A program made the position numbers and the translations under genes. Under the pieces are notes generated by a model that was not told the DNA's origin, made no database searches, and saw nothing but the letters and a program-made list of their open reading frames with translations. Below are positions 51,011 to 60,469 of a DNA stretch of 64,000 bases, piece after piece. Where the stretch lies: the NCBI GenBank assembly GCA_003389325.1, contig QQVE01000001.1:142168-206167 (forward strand). Reading direction: 5' to 3'. The first letter of the stretch is position 1. Each line of letters begins with the position of its first letter. Origin of the DNA: Planctomycetota bacterium. GTDB lineage: Bacteria; Planctomycetota; Planctomycetia; Pirellulales; PALSA-1355.

Positions 51011-52384
51011 TTAGAGCTCCATGGCTTCCAGGCAGGCCTTGAACGCCGCGGCCGTGATCTCCACGTCTTCTTCGCTGTGGACCGCCGACACAACCCCGCC
51101 CGGCCAGGGGAACACGTCGGCCCCGCCGAGAATCATGCCGCAACGCAACTGGTGGATGACCGACGGCGCGACGCCGCCCTTGAGCTCCTCTCGCGTGACG
51201 ACGCCGGAGTAGATGTCGTCGACCGTCACGCTGCGGCCTTGCGGATTGGTGAAGAAGTGGAAGCCAGACGACTCACCGTAGACGAGCCAGCTCGATCCGG
51301 CCTGGCGGATCGCGTCGTTCATCCGCTCGCGCAGGTGCGCCGCGATGCGGTCGGCCTGCGGGATGACGTCGCCCTGGTCGATCAACCGTAGCGTAGCCAG
51401 GCCGGCGGCGGCGGTGACCGGATTGGCGTTGAAGGTTCCCTGGTGCGGCACGCGGTTATCGAGGTTCCACTGGCGATCGTCGCGCATGGTCATCACGTCC
51501 ATCACGTCCTTGCGCCCCGCCACGGCTCCGCCGGGGAAACCGCCGGCGACGATCTTGGCGAACGTGGCCAAATCGGGCGTGACGCCGAAGTGGCGTTGGG
51601 CGCCGCCTGGCGATACGCGAAAGCCGGTGATCACTTCGTCGAAAATCAACAACACGCCGTGTCGGGCGGTGATCTTCCGCGCCTGTTCGAGAAAGCCCGC
51701 CGGCAGCGGCACGAGTCCAAACGTGGCCCCCGTCGGCTCGAGAATCACGGCTGCCACATCGTCGTTGGTGGAGAGTAGCTGCTCCAGCTTCGCGGGTTCG
51801 CCCGGCGGGCAGACCAGCGCCTCGCCCGTGACACCCGGCAAGACGCCCGGCGGCGGAGTGCCGTCGAAGTGTGAAGTGACGGCGAAGGCCACCTGGTCGT
51901 GCCAACCGTGAAAGTGGCCGGCGAAGCGCACGATCTTCCGCTTACCCGTGAAGGCTCGCGCGATGCGGATGGCCAGCAGCGTGCTCTCGGTGCCCGAGCC
52001 GGTGAAGCGCACCCTGCCGGCGCAGGGGACCATTTTTTGGATCTGTTCGCCGAGTTGCAGTTCCAACTCGTGGCTGGCCCCGAAGTGCGTGCCCTTGGCC
52101 AACTGCTCGCGCACGGCCTCGGATATCTGCGGGTGCGCATGCCCCAACAGCAACGCCCCGTGGCCACCGATGTAGTCGACGTACTCGTGGCCGTCGACGT
52201 CCCATTTGCGCGAGCCCGCGGCCCGCTCGACGTAGAGGGGATATGGTTGCAGATAACGCGTGTCGTGGGTGACGCCGCCGGGAAAGACGTTGACGGCACG
52301 CCGGTACAACTCCGCCGAGCCTGGCGTCTTGGCTGCGTATTGCTCGAAGATGCGGTTCGTGGTCGCGGAAGAAGTGCTGTGCAT
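51011..52384 (-). CDS. Class III aminotransferase, glutamate-1-semialdehyde aminomutase-like
   Basis: A 457-residue PLP enzyme starting at 52384 (MHSTSSATTN); an ATG at 52432 adds 16 residues of low similarity. Family segments are NVFPGGVTHDTRY, DGHEYVDYIGGHGALLLGHAHP, RFTGSGTESTLLAIRIARAFTG, AVILEPTGATFGLVP, LLIFDEVITGFRVSPGG (the cofactor Asp) and TFAKIVAGGFPGGAVAG with the PLP lysine K277. It belongs to the HemL-like branch, but it is longer, and the haem biosynthesis context is absent. A role in amino-sugar, tetrapyrrole or other aminomutase chemistry remains open. It converges on the protease-fusion gene. Confidence 0.88.
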   Translation of the reverse strand: MHSTSSATTNRIFEQYAAKTPGSAELYRRAVNVFPGGVTHDTRYLQPYPLYVERAAGSRKWDVDGHEYVDYIGGHGALLLGHAHPQISEAVREQLAKGTHFGASHELELQLGEQIQKMVPCAGRVRFTGSGTESTLLAIRIARAFTGKRKIVRFAGHFHGWHDQVAFAVTSHFDGTPPPGVLPGVTGEALVCPPGEPAKLEQLLSTNDDVAAVILEPTGATFGLVPLPAGFLEQARKITARHGVLLIFDEVITGFRVSPGGAQRHFGVTPDLATFAKIVAGGFPGGAVAGRKDVMDVMTMRDDRQWNLDNRVPHQGTFNANPVTAAAGLATLRLIDQGDVIPQADRIAAHLRERMNDAIRQAGSSWLVYGESSGFHFFTNPQGRSVTVDDIYSGVVTREELKGGVAPSVIHQLRCGMILGGADVFPWPGGVVSAVHSEEDVEITAAAFKACLEAMEL

Positions 52385-52499
52385 CGGCGCGGATCTTCCC
52401 GGAGAAGGTGCGGAGTGTTTCCGAGTGTCCAATCTACCGCGCGGCGCCGGCGAAATCGAACGCTCGGCGAGGATGGAGGCCTATGGCCAAAGGCGGGCG

Positions 52500-53963
52500 T
52501 TAGGCCAGGATGTCGGTGATGACGTGTCCCGCCACACCGGTGAGACGTTCGGCCCGGCCGTTGTGCATCAGCGTCAACTGCTCGTGATCGAGCCCAAGAG
52601 TGTGCAGGATCGTGGCGTGAATGTCGTTTACGTGGGCGGGGTTGTCGACCGCATACAGTCCGATTTCGTCGGTGCTGCCGTAAGTGACGCCGCCCTTGAC
52701 TCCGCCGCCGGCCATCCAGATGGTGAATCCCCAGGGATTGTGGTCGCGGCCGTTGCCGCTTTCGCTCATCGGAGTGCGGCCGAACTCGCCGCCCCACACG
52801 ACCAGCGTATCGTCGAGCATGCCTCGTCGCTTGAGATCCTTGATCAAACCCGCGACCGGTTTGTCGCTTTCGCGGCAGTATTTCGAGTGGTTGCCTTCCA
52901 TATTGGTGTGGGCGTCCCACTTGCTGCCCGAGCCCAAATAGAGCTGAACGCACCGCACACCCCGCTCGACCAGCCGCCGAGCCAGCAGGCAGTTGCGACC
53001 GTTGCGCGACGTGTGCTTGTCGTCGAGTCCATACAGCGCCTGTGTCTCGACCGACTCGCTGGACAGGTCGACGGCTTCGGGCGCGGCTGCCTGCATCCGA
53101 AAGGCCAACTCATAGCTGGCGATGCGGGCTTCGAGTCGATCGTCGTCGCCGCGTCCGTTGAGGTGCCGCTGATTGAGCTGCTGGATGAACGCGAGCTTGT
53201 TGCGCTGCCGATCGCCGGCCAAAGCCTGCGACGGAGAAACGTGCAGGATCGGGTACTTGCCGTCGCGGAACTTCGTGCCCTGGAACGTGGCGGGCATGAA
53301 CCCCGTGCCCCAGTTGCGATTGCCCCCCGGCGGATTGTCGCCGCTATCGGTCAGCACGACGTAGCCGGGCAGATCCTGGCTTTCGCTGCCCAGCCCATAC
53401 AGGCACCAGGATCCCAGCGAAGGCCGGCCACCAAGGATGCTACCGGTATTCATTTGGCACACGCTGCCCACGTGATTCAGGCCGTCGGCATGGCAACTGC
53501 GAACGACGGCGATGTCGTCGACGCAAGTGGCGATTTCGGGCAGCCAGTCGCTGACCCAGATCCCCGACTGGCCGTGCTGGGCGAATTTTCGCTTGGTGCC
53601 CATCAGCGGCGTGAAGGCCGTCTTGCCCATGGCCGTCAGCGGCCGGTCGAAGCTCTCGGGCAGCGGCTTGCCGGCCAGCTTCTGCAATTCGGGCTTGGGA
53701 TCGAACAGGTCGATGTGGCTTGGGCCGCCGTCGATGAAGCACCAGATGACGCTCTTGGCTTTTCCGGTGAAGTGCGGTTGCCGCACGGCGGAGGCGGCCA
53801 ATTGCGGGGCCTTGCCGGAGGCTCGTGCCTCGCTCGCCAGCAGGCTCCAAAGGGCGAGATTGCCGAAGCCCGCTCCCGCCCGGGCCAGAAAATCGCGGCG
53901 GGACACCGGGCGGTCATAGTGCGGGCCGCAGGGGTCGCTGGCAGCGTGTTCAGGCTGGGCCAT
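52500..53963 (-). CDS. DUF1501 protein, partner of the following DUF1549/1553 gene
   Basis: A 487-residue protein with a Tat-like signal YDRPVSRRDFLARAGAGFGN. DUF1501 blocks are WCFIDGGPSHIDLFDPKP, SCHADGLNHVGSVCQMNTGS, GRPSLGSWCLYGLGSESQDL, RLVERGVRCVQLYLGSGSKWD, LVVWGGEFGRTPMSES and GRDHNPWGFTIWMAGGG. It is closer to the protein at 45890-47386 than to the orphan at 12849-14222. It starts 2 bases after the DUF1549/1553 stop, so both are one operon, read in the direction opposite to the first pair. Confidence 0.93.
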   Translation of the reverse strand: MAQPEHAASDPCGPHYDRPVSRRDFLARAGAGFGNLALWSLLASEARASGKAPQLAASAVRQPHFTGKAKSVIWCFIDGGPSHIDLFDPKPELQKLAGKPLPESFDRPLTAMGKTAFTPLMGTKRKFAQHGQSGIWVSDWLPEIATCVDDIAVVRSCHADGLNHVGSVCQMNTGSILGGRPSLGSWCLYGLGSESQDLPGYVVLTDSGDNPPGGNRNWGTGFMPATFQGTKFRDGKYPILHVSPSQALAGDRQRNKLAFIQQLNQRHLNGRGDDDRLEARIASYELAFRMQAAAPEAVDLSSESVETQALYGLDDKHTSRNGRNCLLARRLVERGVRCVQLYLGSGSKWDAHTNMEGNHSKYCRESDKPVAGLIKDLKRRGMLDDTLVVWGGEFGRTPMSESGNGRDHNPWGFTIWMAGGGVKGGVTYGSTDEIGLYAVDNPAHVNDIHATILHTLGLDHEQLTLMHNGRAERLTGVAGHVITDILA

Positions 53964-53965
53964 GG

Positions 53966-56236
53966 CTAGTCGACGTAGAGGAATTCGTTGGCATTGAAGA
54001 TCGCATGGCAGAGATCGGCGACCGCGGAAAGGCGCGCCGGATCGCCCCCCGCCGACTGTCCGGCGACGGCGGCTTCCGGCGTCTCGCCGCGCTGGGCAAT
54101 CGTGACGATCTGCCGCTCGAGGAACTCGACCGCGGCGGTTTGCTCGTCAGTGCTCGGCTCGCGCGATAGGGCGGCACTCCAGGCCGCGCGCACAATCGCC
54201 GTGAAATTGTCACCGTGCTCGGCGAGTAGTCGATGACCAAAATGTTGCGCGCGTTCGAACGAAAACTCGCCGTTGAGAAGCGTGAGGGCCTGCGGCGCCG
54301 TCGTCGTGACGCTTCGCTGGGGGCAACTGTTGTGCAGGTCCGGCAAATCGAAGATCTCCAGGATCGGATATCGCAAGTTGCGTTTAGCGAAGACGTAGAT
54401 CGAGCGGCGATTGCGCTGCTCGGGCTTGGAGTCGGGCTTCCAGGCCATCTTGCGATCGACGCCTTCGGGAAGGACGGGACGGGCACTGGGGCCGAACATT
54501 CGCGTCTGCAGCTCGCCGGAGAGGGCGAGCATCGCGTCGCGCAGGGCTTCGCCCTCGAGACGCCGCCGTCGGGCGTGCCAGAGCAGTTCGTTGTCGGGAT
54601 CGACTGCCGCCGCCTTCGCTTGGGCAGGATCGTCGAGGTCGACACGAGACGCCTGGCGATACGTCGAAGAGGTAACCATCAGGCGGTGCATCTGCTTGAT
54701 GCTCCAGCCGCGCTCGACGAACTCGACTGCCAGCCAATCCAGCAGATCGGGATGCGTTGGCGGGTCGCCCATCGCTCCGAAGTCGTTGGGCGTCGCGACG
54801 ATGCCCATGCCGAAGTGGTGCTGCCAGATACGATTGACCATCACCCGCGAGGTAAGTGGATGGTCGTCGCGGCACAGCCACTCGGCCAGGGCCGCGCGTC
54901 GGCCGGAGGAGTGATCGCCGGCCGGCGGGCTGACAATATCCGGTTCGCTCGCGCCCAGAAAGGCCGGGAAGCCGGGCTGCACTTCCTCGGCCGGCTTACG
55001 ATAGTCGCCCAGCGTCAAGCGGTGTGTCGGCGGGGCGTCGGCCGATGCGTCGACCACGGCCATCGCCTTGGGCAGCTCGGCCGGTTTGAGATGTTCGTGC
55101 TCCGCCAGCTGCTTCTTGAGCTCGTCGTAACGCTGCTTATCTTCGCCTTTGAGCTTGCTGCCGGTGACGGCGTTCATTTTCGGCGAAATGTAACGCATGA
55201 CCTGAAACGAGATCTGCCGCTGCATGCAACTGCGGTCTTCGGGTGGCGTCTCGACGGCGGTTCGGATTTCGGCATCGAACTTGATCAGCGCGGCGGAGAA
55301 CGCCGCCTCGCGCTTCGGTTCGAGCAGTGCGTCAATCTGTTTGCGAATCGGCTTGGTTGCTTCTTCCCATACCGCACGTTTCTCGGCGTAACGTCGCTTC
55401 TGCTCAACGGTGGCCACGGCGGCGTCGTCACGCGGCAGCAGCGTGGCGAAGAAAGATTGCAAACGGAAGTAGTCGACCTGCGTGATCGGATCGAACTTGT
55501 GATCGTGACAGCGGGCGCAGCCCATCGTCAGGCCCAACAGTGCCAGCGATGTGGTATCGGTCAGGTCATCGTGAATTTCCTGACGGCGCTGACGCACGTC
55601 GGCGGCGTTTGATTCATCGGGGTACAACCGGTTGAGCCCCGTGGCCACCAGTGCCTCGGGGTTGTCCGGTTCCAATTCGTCGCCGGCCAACTGCTGCCGA
55701 ATAAAGCGGTCGTAGGGCAGGTCGGCGTTGAACGCTCGGATCACGTAGTCACGATACTTGTGAGCACTCGGGCGAAACTCATCGGCCTTAAAGCCGTCGG
55801 TTTCGGCATAGCGCACGATGTCGAGCCAATGCTGTGCCCAGCGTTCCCCGTATCGTGGTGAATCGAGCAGGCGCTCCACGAGCCGTTCGTAGGCGCCCGG
55901 GCCATCGTCCGTCAGAAAAGCTTGCTGCTGCTCGTCCGTGGGCGGCAAGCCGGTTAGGTCGAACGTCAGACGCCGCAGCAGCGTCCGCTTGTCGGCTTGC
56001 GGGCTGGGCTGAAGACCTTTGTTCTCCAACTCCGCAAGGACAAAGGCGTCGATGGGATTCGCGACCCAGCCGGCATTCTCGACCTCAGGAACCGCGGGCC
56101 GACTTGGCGGGCAGAAGGGCCACGTACCGTCGTTGAACGAGGGAAGTTCCGCCGCGCCCAGCGATCCGACCAGAAGACAGACCATACCCGCGATCGCGGC
56201 GCGGAACCGGGGGTGTCGCTGTCGCCGAGGGTGCAT
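53966..56236 (-). CDS. DUF1549/DUF1553 protein without cytochrome domain (long form)
   Basis: A 756-residue exported protein with signal [21 protein letters not shown]1549 segment: [37 protein letters not shown] and [11 protein letters not shown] (CxxCH at 240-244). Between the domains (about 265-420) lies a helical, charged insert ([37 protein letters not shown]) missing from the paralogue at 44044. DUF1553 segment: [18 protein letters not shown] and NEFLYVD at the end. Like its paralogue it has no N-terminal cytochrome-c domain. Function unknown; the CxxCH may still bind haem. Confidence 0.92.
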   Translation of the reverse strand: MHPRRQRHPRFRAAIAGMVCLLVGSLGAAELPSFNDGTWPFCPPSRPAVPEVENAGWVANPIDAFVLAELENKGLQPSPQADKRTLLRRLTFDLTGLPPTDEQQQAFLTDDGPGAYERLVERLLDSPRYGERWAQHWLDIVRYAETDGFKADEFRPSAHKYRDYVIRAFNADLPYDRFIRQQLAGDELEPDNPEALVATGLNRLYPDESNAADVRQRRQEIHDDLTDTTSLALLGLTMGCARCHDHKFDPITQVDYFRLQSFFATLLPRDDAAVATVEQKRRYAEKRAVWEEATKPIRKQIDALLEPKREAAFSAALIKFDAEIRTAVETPPEDRSCMQRQISFQVMRYISPKMNAVTGSKLKGEDKQRYDELKKQLAEHEHLKPAELPKAMAVVDASADAPPTHRLTLGDYRKPAEEVQPGFPAFLGASEPDIVSPPAGDHSSGRRAALAEWLCRDDHPLTSRVMVNRIWQHHFGMGIVATPNDFGAMGDPPTHPDLLDWLAVEFVERGWSIKQMHRLMVTSSTYRQASRVDLDDPAQAKAAAVDPDNELLWHARRRRLEGEALRDAMLALSGELQTRMFGPSARPVLPEGVDRKMAWKPDSKPEQRNRRSIYVFAKRNLRYPILEIFDLPDLHNSCPQRSVTTTAPQALTLLNGEFSFERAQHFGHRLLAEHGDNFTAIVRAAWSAALSREPSTDEQTAAVEFLERQIVTIAQRGETPEAAVAGQSAGGDPARLSAVADLCHAIFNANEFLYVD

Positions 56237-56377
56237 CGTGCGCTGCTCTCCGGGGCTGCCGGGCGGGGGACAGTGGCGTGGCCCGCATCATAGCCTGTTT
56301 GGGGTAGGCCCCGCAACCTTTTCCGGCGCGCCGCTGCACAACCGATGTGCTGGGAAGCCAAACAGTTGGCACCGATC

Positions 56378-58327
56378 TTATCGCCGCTCGAGTGTTGCCC
56401 TCGAGTCGTCTTCCGCCGAGAGCGTTCCCTCGGCAACGGTTTGTATTTCGACCATCTGTCGATACAGCCCCGACTGCGCAAGAAGTGCCGCGTGCGTGCC
56501 GACTTCGACGATCTGGCCATCTTCGAGCACGACGATGCGATCGGCATGGGTGATCGTGCTTAGACGGTGCGCGATGACGAACGAGGTACGCCCCCGCATC
56601 AGCGTGACCAGGCTCTGCTGGATCAGCCGCTCGCTTTCGCTGTCGAGGTTGCTCGTGGCCTCATCAAGGATCAGGATCCGCGGGTCGGCCAGCAGCGCCC
56701 GCGCGATAGCGATTCGCTGCCGCTGGCCGCCGCTGAGACGCACGCCGCGCTCGCCGATGATCGTATCGTAACCGTGGTCAAGCGCCGTGATGAACTCATG
56801 GGCATTGGCGGCCATGGCGGCCTGTTCGATCTGTTCCTGCGTGGTTTCTCGTGCAGCGTAGCCGATGTTTTCCCACACCGTGCCGTCAAATAGAAACACA
56901 TCCTGCTCGACGATGCCCAGGATGCGGCGGTAGCTCTCCACGTTGATCGAGCGCAGATCGATACCGTCCAATTCGACACTGCCCTCGGTGGGATCGTAGA
57001 AGCGTGCCACGAGGTTGGTGAGCGTGGTCTTGCCCGCGCCGCTACGGCCGACCAAGGCGATCGTTTCACCGGCGTTGACGTCGAGATCGACGTTTCGCAG
57101 CACGAGATCGCGCGATCCGGGGTAGCGGAAGCTCACGTCGCGCAGCGCGACGCGGCCTTGGACCTCATGTTTTTGGACGATGAGGGCGCCGGGGCGGTCG
57201 GCCATCTCCTGCGGCTCGGCCAGCAGGTCGAGCACGCGGTCGAGCGCTGCCAAACTGTTCTGAAACGCCGTGGCGCTGCCCGCCAGCGTGGCCAGAGGAC
57301 CCAATAGCATCGCCAAGTAGACCAAGAACATCATCAGATCGCCCAGGTCGATGTCGCCTTCCAGCACCCGAATCCCGCCGTAAAGCAGCAGGGCGGCGCT
57401 GGCCAACGGCAGGAGGATTTCCCACACGACCTCGACGATCCGCGCCCACCACCACACGTGCAGTTGTTGCCGCGCCATGAAGTGGTTGTCGCGCGTAAAG
57501 CGGCCCGACTCGCTTCGCTGCCGGCCGAAGGCGCGCACGACGCGCATGCCCGCGAACGATTCGGTCGCCATGCTGTCGATGTCCTGCCGCTGGTGGCGGA
57601 TGTCGCGATACAGCGGACGAATGCGGGCGATCCAGGTGCGGTGCGTGAAGAACACCACAGGTAGCAGAATCAGCGAACCGACGAGCAGGCGCCAATCGAT
57701 CACCGCCAGGATCGCCAGGCAGCCGACCAATTGAATGATCGCTCGCCAGGGATTGTACAGCATGCTAAAGATCAACTCGGCAATGCTGCCGGCATCGTCT
57801 CGCAACAGGCTGGCCACGCCTCCGCTCTTGAGGTTGTGTACCCGATGCAGCGGCAAACGCACGGCGTGGTCGAACGCCCGGCGGCGCGTGGCGACCTGCA
57901 CGCGTGTCACGGCTCGCGTGGCGTACCAGCGACCCCACAGCCGAATCAGCGTTTCGACGATGGAGATCGCCACGACGCCGCCGGCCAGCCACCACAGGAG
58001 CTGCAGCCGGCTCTCCGGCTCGGGCAGGAAGTTCGAAAACGGCGGCTCGAGCGGCTTGCCTCCCAGCACGTTGTCGATCACGAGCTTCGTGGCCACCGGT
58101 GGCAACAGCGACAGCAGCGTGGCGACGGTCAACGTCGCCAGCGCAAAGACGACCGAACCTCGGTGCCCGGCCAGCAAACCCCAGAAGTCGGCGAACAGCC
58201 GCCAGAAACCCCGCGGCTGGTCACTCCTCGACCGCTTGCCATTGCCTGCGGCCTGCTGCTCGCGTCGGCGCTCGCGCAGCGATCCCCGATATTGGGCAAA
58301 CCGTTCGCGGCTACGTCGGGTGGGCAT
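56378..58327 (-). CDS. ABC exporter (MsbA/lipid A-export-like), fused membrane and ATPase domains
   Basis: A 649-residue half-transporter working as a homodimer in the inner membrane. The membrane domain (about 40-345) has six helices, with long loops (VASLLRDDAGSIAELIFSML; THRTWIARIRPLYRD). The ATPase domain has Walker A ALVGRSGAGKTTL, Q-loop GIVEQDVFLFDGTVWENIGY, signature LSGGQRQRIAIARAL, Walker B RILILDEATSNLD and the H-loop FVIAHRLSTITHAD. A basic N-terminal 45 residues precedes the first helix. Likely exports a lipid, glycolipid or peptide. It is the last gene of its strand block; no partner gene is adjacent. Confidence 0.94.
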   Translation of the reverse strand: MPTRRSRERFAQYRGSLRERRREQQAAGNGKRSRSDQPRGFWRLFADFWGLLAGHRGSVVFALATLTVATLLSLLPPVATKLVIDNVLGGKPLEPPFSNFLPEPESRLQLLWWLAGGVVAISIVETLIRLWGRWYATRAVTRVQVATRRRAFDHAVRLPLHRVHNLKSGGVASLLRDDAGSIAELIFSMLYNPWRAIIQLVGCLAILAVIDWRLLVGSLILLPVVFFTHRTWIARIRPLYRDIRHQRQDIDSMATESFAGMRVVRAFGRQRSESGRFTRDNHFMARQQLHVWWWARIVEVVWEILLPLASAALLLYGGIRVLEGDIDLGDLMMFLVYLAMLLGPLATLAGSATAFQNSLAALDRVLDLLAEPQEMADRPGALIVQKHEVQGRVALRDVSFRYPGSRDLVLRNVDLDVNAGETIALVGRSGAGKTTLTNLVARFYDPTEGSVELDGIDLRSINVESYRRILGIVEQDVFLFDGTVWENIGYAARETTQEQIEQAAMAANAHEFITALDHGYDTIIGERGVRLSGGQRQRIAIARALLADPRILILDEATSNLDSESERLIQQSLVTLMRGRTSFVIAHRLSTITHADRIVVLEDGQIVEVGTHAALLAQSGLYRQMVEIQTVAEGTLSAEDDSRATLERR

Positions 58328-58503
58328 GCGACTTTCTAACCAGCGGTCGTGAGCGGAACTCTCTCATTCTACGCACGGGTCTCGCCTCGGGGCACCACTT
58401 GGCATGCCCGGCGATGGTCAATCTGGCTTCAACTTTCGTGTAGCGGTATAGTTAGGAGCAACTGAGGCGGCGCACTGCAAAGTCTATGGAATCCCGAGGA
58501 TCG

Positions 58504-60459
58504 ATGGCAAACTCCAACCCCGCCGCGCCGCTATCCAATAAGATGCCCTCGGGCATCCCCTACATCGTCGGAAACGAGGGCGCCGAGCGCTTCAGTTTCT
58601 ACGGGATGAAGGCGATCCTGAAGATCTACCTGATCGCCTTGTTCGTGCACTTCGTGGACGAAAGCACCGTGCCGTCGGACCAGATGGCTGAGGCCGAGGC
58701 CCAGAGCACGGAAATCGTCCACTTGTTCGTGGCGGGGGTGTACGCGTTTCCGTTGATCGGCGCCATCATGGCGGACCGATTGCTCGGCAAGTACCTGACG
58801 ATTTTCTGGGTTTCCCTGATCTATTGCGCCGGGCACGCGGTGCTGGCCGTTGCCGGCCGTTTCGGCGCCATGGACCAGTTCGCGGCGGCCGAGTTGTCGA
58901 TGTATCTCGGACTGGGGCTGATTGCCATCGGCTCCGGCGGCATCAAGCCCTGTGTGTCGGCCAACGTCGGCGACCAATTCACGGCGGCCAACTCCCACTT
59001 GGTGACCCGGGTCTATCAGGTTTTCTATTTCATCATCAACTACGGCTCGTTCTTCTCGACCGTGCTCACGCCGCTACTCTTGCGGTATTTCGGCGCGGAG
59101 GTGGCCTTCGGCGTGCCGGGCGTATTGATGGGGATTGCCACGCTGGTCTTCTGGATGGGCCGCCACAAGTTCGTGCACGTGCCGCCCAGCCCCGGTGGAA
59201 AGTTGGGGCTGTTCGACACGTTGGTCACGACGTTGTTGTTTACGCCGCTGTTTTCGCTGATCATCGGTTACTTCGTGCTCTGGGAGCATCACCTGGGACA
59301 GGCACAGCAGGCCGCGGGCGACGCCTACGAGGGCGTCACGGGCGAGATCGTGGCGTCGTATTTCGCGCACTACTGGTGGTTGCCGGTCGGAACCATCGTC
59401 GCCGTCGTCGCGGGGCTTGCCGCGTTTCGCGTTCGACAGCGCATTCAGACCAGTGAAAGCTTCCTGCCGGTGCTGCTCTACAATCTCACGCACCAGAGCG
59501 AGCGCCAGCCGGGGATGAGCTTCTTCGACGTGGGGCGAGCCCGATTTGGCGAGGAAGCGGGGGACGGGCCGCCGGCGGTACTGAAGATTATGGTCGTCTT
59601 CTCGATGGTCAGCGTCTTCTGGGCGCTGTTCGATCAGCACGCGTCGACCTGGGTAGATCAGGCGCGGCTCATGGCCCTGGGGCTGAGGGTGCCGGCCTAT
59701 TTGGGCTACTGGGCCTTCGCGGCCACGATCGGTTTGTCGCTGTTCGCCGGCATCTGGTTGTTTCGGTGGCTGGCCAACAACCCCATTGCAGCAAACGTCA
59801 CCAAGGCCGTGCTGGGAATCATCGTGGCCTCGGGGCTGCTCGCCGCTTTGGCCGACGCGGTGGGACCGCCCATGGGTAACGTAATTTCCGAAACGGACGG
59901 CGTCGTAACGCGCGAGCGGATGCTCGATATCGAGATGAGCGCTGCTCAACTCTCCGCGCTGAATCCGTTGTTTGTCATGATCGTGATACCCACGCTGAAC
60001 TTTCTCGTCTACGCGCCGCTGCGAACTCGCGGCATCGAGATCAAGCCGCTGCAGAAGATGACCGCGGGCATGTTTCTGGCGGGTGCCGCCTTTGCAGCTG
60101 CCGCGATCCTGCAAACCGCGATCGAGTCGCAGGGCGAAGGCCAGGTGCATGCCCTCTGGCAAATCGTGCCGTACTTCATCATGACGGTATCCGAGGTGCT
60201 GGTTTCTATCACGGGGTTGGAGTTCGCGTACACGCAGGCGCCCCGGGCCATGAAATCCACGATCATGGGATTCTGGCTGCTGTGCGTGACGTTCGGCAAT
60301 CTGCTTGTGGCCTTCTTGGCTCCCTTGCAAGAGCGAATCGCGCTATCGAATTTCTTCTGGCTGTTCGCCGGCCTCATGGCGGGGGCCGCCGTCATTTTTG
60401 CGGGCCTGGCAATGCTCTACCGCGGCAAATCGTACTTGCAGCATGCCGAAGGCGAGTAG
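58504..60459 (+). CDS. POT/PTR-family proton-coupled peptide transporter
   Basis: A 651-residue, 12-14-helix transporter. The start at 58504 is preferred because GAGG is 5 bases upstream; an ATG at 58486 adds six residues. The family motif ERFSFYGMKAILKIYL (the ExxER-type N-terminal helix) and LIAIGSGGIKPCVSANVGDQF (PTR2 signature) are clear. The C-terminal half has a long hydrophilic loop at about 300-360 (FFDVGRARFGEEAGDGP). Length is greater than in most bacterial peptide carriers (about 480-500). Di- and tripeptides are the expected cargo. It converges on the MATE gene with 10 bases between stops. Confidence 0.92.
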   Translation: MANSNPAAPLSNKMPSGIPYIVGNEGAERFSFYGMKAILKIYLIALFVHFVDESTVPSDQMAEAEAQSTEIVHLFVAGVYAFPLIGAIMADRLLGKYLTIFWVSLIYCAGHAVLAVAGRFGAMDQFAAAELSMYLGLGLIAIGSGGIKPCVSANVGDQFTAANSHLVTRVYQVFYFIINYGSFFSTVLTPLLLRYFGAEVAFGVPGVLMGIATLVFWMGRHKFVHVPPSPGGKLGLFDTLVTTLLFTPLFSLIIGYFVLWEHHLGQAQQAAGDAYEGVTGEIVASYFAHYWWLPVGTIVAVVAGLAAFRVRQRIQTSESFLPVLLYNLTHQSERQPGMSFFDVGRARFGEEAGDGPPAVLKIMVVFSMVSVFWALFDQHASTWVDQARLMALGLRVPAYLGYWAFAATIGLSLFAGIWLFRWLANNPIAANVTKAVLGIIVASGLLAALADAVGPPMGNVISETDGVVTRERMLDIEMSAAQLSALNPLFVMIVIPTLNFLVYAPLRTRGIEIKPLQKMTAGMFLAGAAFAAAAILQTAIESQGEGQVHALWQIVPYFIMTVSEVLVSITGLEFAYTQAPRAMKSTIMGFWLLCVTFGNLLVAFLAPLQERIALSNFFWLFAGLMAGAAVIFAGLAMLYRGKSYLQHAEGE

Positions 60460-60469
60460 ACCCGCGAAC

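Noticed and set aside
51011..52384. Calling this gene hemL (haem biosynthesis)
   Set aside because: It has the family motifs, but no haem gene context and weaker fit to the canonical length; kept as HemL-like only.
52260..53969. A 569-residue plus-strand frame
   Set aside because: It lies opposite the DUF1501 gene and the start of the aminomutase-like gene, and shows only shadow composition.
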